Assembly: GCA_022563115.1 (NCBI GenBank)
Contig: JADFNY010000138.1
Location: 1-8,829, forward strand
Direction: 5' to 3'
Length of the DNA stretch: 8,829 bases
Source of the DNA: Acidobacteriota bacterium
GTDB lineage: Bacteria; Acidobacteriota; UBA890
Positions within the stretch are counted from its first letter, which is position 1. Each line of letters opens with the position of its first letter. The notes under the pieces were generated by a model that searched no databases, was not told the DNA's origin, and was given only the letters and a program-made list of their open reading frames with translations. Below are positions 6,102 through 8,829 of the stretch, one piece after another. The translations under genes and the position numbers were made by a program.

Positions 6102-7568
6102 TTAGTCGCTGCTTCGCCGTTTCGAGAGTGCTGCGTAAACGACAAACGACGCGGCGACCGATGCGAAGACGGGGTGAACCAACGACAACGCCGCGACCCC
6201 CGCCGTCAACCTCGACCACGAAACGACCACCGCACCACCCACCGCCATCGCGCCGAGCGCAGCCGCCGGGGACCTGCGCCATCGAAAGAGCGCCCCGAAC
6301 AACGGCGCCGCGAAGCAGGCGGCGTAGAGGCTACCCGAGAAGATTGTCAGCGAGAGGATGTCACCCGGCGGCCGCAAGGCGACCAAGGCGGTCAGCGTGG
6401 CGAACACGACCACCTGAACACGGGTGAAGCGCAACGCCCGGGCGTCGTCGAAACGGCCGGCGTACACCTCGACGACATCGCGCTGGAAAGCACCGGCAAG
6501 AACCAGCAGGACCGAGTCAATCGACGACATGGCCGCCCCTAACAGCGCCGTGAGGATCACCGCCGAGGCGACCTGCCCGGTTACCTGCGGGTCGGTCAAC
6601 AGCATCGGGATGACCGCATCGGTCTCGGCAACCGAACCCTCGGCCAGCAGTCCACGGGCGAGAACGCCGAGCGGCAGCAGGCACAGGTACGAGAGGCCGA
6701 TGGCCGCCGGCGCCACGATCATCCCGATACGCAGCGCCCGGTCGTCCTTGAGAGCGAAGAACCGTGTTACCTGGCGGGGCTCGACGAGGAACTTCGCGCC
6801 ACCGGCGCAGGCAATGCCAAGCAGCAGCGCCCACGGCATCGTTCCGGTGCTTGCCAGCAGGGCGTCGCCGAGCGGGCGCCCATCGGGCGCGACCCCCGGG
6901 GTCGCGGCGACCCGCTCGATCAGCGCCGTCCAGCCGCCTCCGGCGCGTAGAACGTTGATCAGCAGGTAGACGCTGCCCAGCAACATCAGAGCACCCTGCA
7001 CGGCGTCGGTGCGAACCACCGAAATGAACCCCCCGAAAACCGTGTACCCGACCACAACGACAAAGACCAAGCCGACGCCGACCTCGTAAGGAACACTCAG
7101 ATACGCCTGCAGCGTCCCGCCGATCCCCTTGAACACGGCGGTCATGTAGAAGATCGACGACACCAAGATGACCCCGGCGGCGGCGACGCGCAGGGTTGGC
7201 GATTGATAGTAAGCACCGAGGAACTCGGCGACGGTCAACGCCCCGAGTTCATCGGTAGCGCGCCGCAGGCGGGGTGCGACAACGTGCCAGGAGGCGACCG
7301 CGAACAACAGCAGCACCAGGCCCATCGCCATCCAGGCGAACCCGATGTCGTAGGACACTCCGGCGAACCCGATGAAGCTGTTGGTCGAGAAGTAGGTCGC
7401 GTAGAACGACAGGCCGAGCACCAGACCGCCCATACGGCGGCCACCGACGTAGTAGTCGGCCGTGCCCCGCGTCGCCCGATGCCCCTGCCGGGCGTGCACC
7501 ACGATCACGGCCAGGTAGATCGCCAGGGCGACAAGCGGAGCCACGTGGGCGCTGATCCAAGAGGTCAC
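6102..7568 (-). CDS. Sodium:solute symporter (SSS family)
   Basis: A 488-residue polytopic inner-membrane protein that would couple sodium entry to solute uptake. Seen: the early family motif TADYYVGGRRMGGLVLGLSFYAT, SFIGFAGVSYDIGFAWMAMG in the unwound-helix region, EPRQVTRFFALKDD resembling the conserved QRF..AKD loop, and AMSSIDSVLLVLAGAF resembling the sodium-site helix with paired serines (A..S..DS). Hydrophobic segments run through the whole length, consistent with about 13 helices; the tail is short and charged (LSKRRSSD). The solute cannot be told from sequence; relatives carry proline, pantothenate, acetate, sugars or other carboxylates. The start is GTG at 7566-7568, which overlaps the stop of a small upstream ORF by 4 nt (GTGA), with GGAG about 12 nt upstream inside that ORF. 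It points towards the ACT gene and away from the DUF2231 gene. Confidence 0.93.
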   Translation of the reverse strand: MTSWISAHVAPLVALAIYLAVIVVHARQGHRATRGTADYYVGGRRMGGLVLGLSFYATYFSTNSFIGFAGVSYDIGFAWMAMGLVLLLFAVASWHVVAPRLRRATDELGALTVAEFLGAYYQSPTLRVAAAGVILVSSIFYMTAVFKGIGGTLQAYLSVPYEVGVGLVFVVVVGYTVFGGFISVVRTDAVQGALMLLGSVYLLINVLRAGGGWTALIERVAATPGVAPDGRPLGDALLASTGTMPWALLLGIACAGGAKFLVEPRQVTRFFALKDDRALRIGMIVAPAAIGLSYLCLLPLGVLARGLLAEGSVAETDAVIPMLLTDPQVTGQVASAVILTALLGAAMSSIDSVLLVLAGAFQRDVVEVYAGRFDDARALRFTRVQVVVFATLTALVALRPPGDILSLTIFSGSLYAACFAAPLFGALFRWRRSPAAALGAMAVGGAVVVSWSRLTAGVAALSLVHPVFASVAASFVVYAALSKRRSSD

Positions 7569-7678
7569 CGCTCGGCGTCTCCGCCGGGCTTGCGAAGAAT
7601 CACGTACAGAGCGTTCGCCACGACGACGACGACGATGGCGACGGCGATCACCACGATACTCGTGCCCACGCCTAGCAC
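7565..7678 (-). CDS. Small single-helix membrane ORF (37 aa) coupled to the symporter
   Basis: From GTG (7676-7678) to TGA (7565-7567) the frame encodes 37 residues: a short start, a continuous hydrophobic stretch of about 22 residues (SIVVIAVAIVVVVVANALYVI, residues 7-27), then a positive, polar tail RKPGGDAER. This is the profile of a one-pass membrane peptide with the charged end in the cytoplasm. Its stop overlaps the symporter's GTG in a GTGA junction, typical of translational coupling. Small membrane partner ORFs upstream of SSS transporters are known in several lineages. I do not recognise this sequence as a named family. The start is uncertain: GTG at 7667-7669 is an alternative, an in-frame stop lies at 7739-7741, and no strong ribosome binding site is seen. 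Caution: the valine run comes from a GAC-rich low-complexity stretch that could by chance look hydrophobic. Confidence 0.55.
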   Translation of the reverse strand: MLGVGTSIVVIAVAIVVVVVANALYVILRKPGGDAER

Positions 7679-7809
7679 GCCGTCACCGCGCCGCCTTGCA
7701 TCGAGCTTCTTGTCACCGCAACCAGACCCATTACACGTTCACCACGGCTTGCTCGCATGGGTGCAGGTTACCCCCCGCGGGCGGACATGATCCAGCAAAC
7801 TTCGATAGC

Positions 7810-8244
7810 ATGAGCGACCTGATGGTCCCGCACCCTATCATCGTCGACTTCGCCGTCGCCCTGCTCTCTGTCTCGGTGGGGTTCGACCTTCTCGCCTCGG
7901 TGGTCGCAGAACGCGACCTCCGCGTCGTCGCCTGGTGGACGCTGATGATCGGCACCGTGGCGGCGGCGCTTTCGGTAGTCTCCGGCTACGCGGCTGCTCC
8001 CGCGGATGCTGTTGCGATGGTAGCCGACACCATCAACCTCCACCGCAACCTCGGTATCGCCACCCTGGTGTGCTTCGCAGCGTGCTCTGCTTGGCGGATG
8101 CGCGATCCCGGCGGCTTCCCGGAGCGCTACCGGGACGCCTATTGGGCGCTGACCGCGATCGGGTTCGGGACCCTGCTCGTGACCGCATATTTCGGCGGGA
8201 TCCTGGTGTTCAAATTCAGCGTCGGACTGCTGCCTCCGTCCTGA
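7810..8244 (+). CDS. DUF2231-like four-helix membrane protein
   Basis: A 144-residue membrane protein. Seen: the opening HPIIVDFAVALLSVSVGFDLLA (from residue 8) matches the HP.hVHFPIALL pattern of DUF2231 proteins, followed by three more hydrophobic segments (about 39-61, 78-95 and 108-135), a conserved-looking LHRNLG before the third, and YFGGILVFKFSVGL at the end. Function of the family is unknown; histidines in the first and third helices have led to suggestions of heme or metal binding, which I cannot test here. The start is taken as ATG 7810 because the hydrophilic, cysteine-rich upstream extension to 7696 runs through the divergent promoter region. ATG 7822, four codons later, is an alternative. 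No strong ribosome binding site is visible for either. It is divergent from the symporter pair, 131 nt away. Confidence 0.83.
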   Translation: MSDLMVPHPIIVDFAVALLSVSVGFDLLASVVAERDLRVVAWWTLMIGTVAAALSVVSGYAAAPADAVAMVADTINLHRNLGIATLVCFAACSAWRMRDPGGFPERYRDAYWALTAIGFGTLLVTAYFGGILVFKFSVGLLPPS

Positions 8245-8249
8245 CTCCG

Positions 8250-8267
8250 AGCCCTGATCGGGGCTTT
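8250..8267 (+). terminator. Weak terminator candidate after the DUF2231 gene
   Basis: AGCCC (8250-8254) pairs with GGGCT (8261-8265) around a 6-nt loop, 5 nt after the stop codon, and three T residues follow from the stem end. The stem is short and the T-run minimal, so it may be inefficient. Confidence 0.35.
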
Positions 8268-8332
8268 CCGACGCCGAGCCGATCGCCCCAAAGCCCCGGC
8301 AATAGGGCCTTCTTGTGCCGCTCGCAAGAGAG

Positions 8333-8362
8333 TTGACACTCGCGAACAGACTTGTTTAGAGT
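8333..8362 (+). promoter_or_regulatory. Strong housekeeping-type promoter candidate
   Basis: TTGACA at 8333-8338 is a perfect -35 box. TAGAGT at 8357-8362 is an acceptable -10 box (four of six matches to TATAAT) after an 18-nt spacer. It is the best promoter match I noticed in the window and no protein start follows within range. Transcription would begin near 8369 and run into the terminator at 8480-8522. Confidence 0.6.
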
Positions 8363-8368
8363 ACGCTC

Positions 8369-8522
8369 GGAGCTCAAATGACTCCACCGGTTGCAATGAC
8401 AGGCTGTAAACTTTCGGGCATGGTTAGGCGTTTTCCCCCGCCAACGCCCCCTACCCTGGGGGGATGACGGCCTGTTCTCGTGGCTCACGGGTCTCACAAA
8501 CGTGGCTCGTGAGCCACTTTTT
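8369..8522 (+). ncRNA. Candidate structured small RNA (about 150 nt), unidentified
   Basis: The span is defined by the promoter upstream (start of transcription estimated about 7 nt after the -10 box) and the intrinsic terminator at its end. Seen structure: ACAGGC (8399-8404) is complementary to GCCTGT (8470-8475) and could close a multibranch region. Inside it GGCGTT (8427-8432) pairs with AACGCC (8443-8448) around a C-rich loop. CCCCC (8447-8451) can alternatively pair with GGGGG (8458-8462). No convincing ORF with a ribosome binding site lies in it. The C-rich loops faintly recall the actinobacterial 6C RNA motif, but neither loop has the required six cytosines in a row, so I do not assign it. 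It could be a free small RNA, or a leader attenuated before a distant gene. Confidence 0.45.
8480..8522 (+). terminator. Intrinsic terminator with two alternative hairpins
   Basis: GTGGCTCACG (8480-8489) and CGTGAGCCAC (8508-8517) form a perfect 10-bp stem with an 18-nt loop, directly followed by five T residues (8518-8522). GTGGCTC occurs a second time at 8502-8508 and can pair with the same right arm GAGCCAC (8511-8517), though with a 2-nt loop that would force one or two pairs open. Confidence 0.8.
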
Positions 8523-8550
8523 GTGTCGAGAGGCCGCAGCGGAAAAGCTC

Positions 8551-8642
8551 CGAGCAGGGTGCTGAAGAACTCCCGGGGGTACCACGCATGGGTCTTGTGG
8601 GGCAGAGGCGAGGAACTCGGGAGTTCTTCAGCACCCTGCTCG
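8551..8642. repeat. Dispersed palindromic element, full copy B
   Basis: The arms 8551-8575 and 8618-8642 are perfect reverse complements over 25 nt, enclosing a 42-nt loop. The inner 21 nt of each arm are the same as in copy A apart from its single mismatch. The loop has GGTACC at 8578-8583 and the core CGCATGGGTCTTGTG at 8585-8599, identical to copy A in 13 of 15 positions. The right side of the loop differs, so the inner 6-bp stem of copy A is not kept. It lies 28 nt downstream of the small-RNA terminator and about 150 nt upstream of the next gene. No flanking direct repeat of obvious length is seen. Confidence 0.9.
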
Positions 8643-8793
8643 GGTGAGATTTGACTCTTTCGTCGCCTCGACGCTCAGCGGTAGGCGATGTTAGGCTTGG
8701 CTCGCTGCCGCGCAGCCCCCGGTGTTTTCTCTTGGCGGCGGCTTCGTGGGTCTGGCTGTCCGTTCTGTCCACAGATCGCAGAGAGGGATAACC
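8643..8793 (+). other. Upstream region of the right-edge gene
   Basis: This closes a 549-nt stretch (8245-8793) with no protein gene. The earlier part holds the weak terminator, promoter, RNA candidate and palindrome listed separately. Here I see only a poor promoter-like pair, TCGACG (8668-8673) and TAGGCT (8692-8697) 18 nt apart, and a short hairpin GCTGC/GCAGC around 8706-8718. An isolated TTGACT at 8651 has no -10 partner at normal spacing. Confidence 0.2.
8781..8787 (+). promoter_or_regulatory. Ribosome binding site for the right-edge gene
   Basis: GAGAGGG at 8781-8787 lies 6 nt before a GTG at 8794, a good purine-rich Shine-Dalgarno placement. It is the main reason for calling a gene start there. 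Confidence 0.5.
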
Positions 8794-8829
8794 GTGTTCG
8801 CTGACAGGTTGCAACAGCTTGGCACCGAG
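8794..8829 (+). CDS. Start of a gene cut by the window edge, possibly an aminotransferase
   Basis: GTG at 8794 opens a frame that stays open to the last base, giving MFADRLQQLGTE. Twelve residues are too few for an assignment. The RLxxLGTE pattern is reminiscent of the N-terminus of class I aminotransferases (where LGTETAF...VLA often follows), which would make it a second aminotransferase in the region. This is a guess from memory and needs the downstream sequence. Confidence 0.5.
   Translation, partial: MFADRLQQLGTE

Noticed and set aside
7696..7809. Upstream extension of the DUF2231 gene
   Set aside because: The added residues are hydrophilic, rich in Cys and His, and absent from the usual N-terminal pattern. 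They would also fill the divergent promoter region.
8369..8522. Assignment of the RNA candidate to the 6C motif
   Set aside because: The hairpin loops are C-rich but neither shows six consecutive cytosines, and the organism looks diderm, whereas 6C is described from actinobacteria.
8494..8814. 106-codon - strand frame over the second palindrome
   Set aside because: It translates a perfect inverted repeat and the terminator region, with no ribosome binding site or domain; the VLKNSR segment comes from the repeat arm.
1..8829. CRISPR array, tRNA, rRNA, transposase or phage genes
   Set aside because: No regularly spaced repeats, no tRNA-like clover or conserved rRNA segments, and no protein with such motifs were seen on either strand.

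Overview
The window is GC-rich bacterial chromosome with densely packed housekeeping and accessory metabolic genes. A C-terminal outer-membrane beta-barrel fragment at the left edge points to a diderm (Gram-negative type) bacterium. The protein mix (ABHD18-like hydrolase, HutF-like amidohydrolase, tandem-ACT protein, DUF2231 protein) would suit a lineage such as Acidobacteriota or a deltaproteobacterial group, but the sequence alone does not settle the phylum.

Layout: (1) 1-264, end of a beta-barrel protein on +, meeting tail to tail, 2 nt apart, a - strand alpha/beta hydrolase (267-1280). (2) 1281-1502, a divergent intergenic region with a long imperfect palindrome (1299-1380) and a shrunken relative of it (1440-1470). 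(3) 1503-5996, a + strand run of pyruvate kinase, HutF-like amidohydrolase, class I aminotransferase and tandem-ACT protein, with gaps of 2, 40 and 21 nt, probably one operon. Pyruvate kinase seems to begin at an ATT codon behind a good ribosome binding site. (4) 6102-7678, - strand, a sodium:solute symporter preceded by a 37-codon single-helix membrane ORF that overlaps it by 4 nt. (5) 7810-8244, + strand DUF2231 membrane protein. (6) 8245-8793, 549 nt without a protein gene. It holds a weak terminator, a strong promoter-like sequence, a probable structured small RNA ending in an intrinsic terminator, and a second full copy of the palindrome (8551-8642). (7) 8794-8829, the first 12 codons of a further + strand gene.

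The + strand operon joins central carbon metabolism (PEP to pyruvate) with nitrogen and amino acid metabolism: a deiminase-type amidohydrolase, a 2-oxo acid aminotransferase and a probable amino-acid-sensing ACT protein. The symporter module could import a carboxylate or amino acid, but nothing in the sequence ties it to that pathway.

The least ordinary signals are the dispersed palindrome family (two full copies and one deletion-like copy), the promoter/RNA/terminator cassette at 8333-8522, the ATT start of pyruvate kinase, and the unannotated small membrane ORF. No defence system, CRISPR array, prophage or transposase gene is visible.
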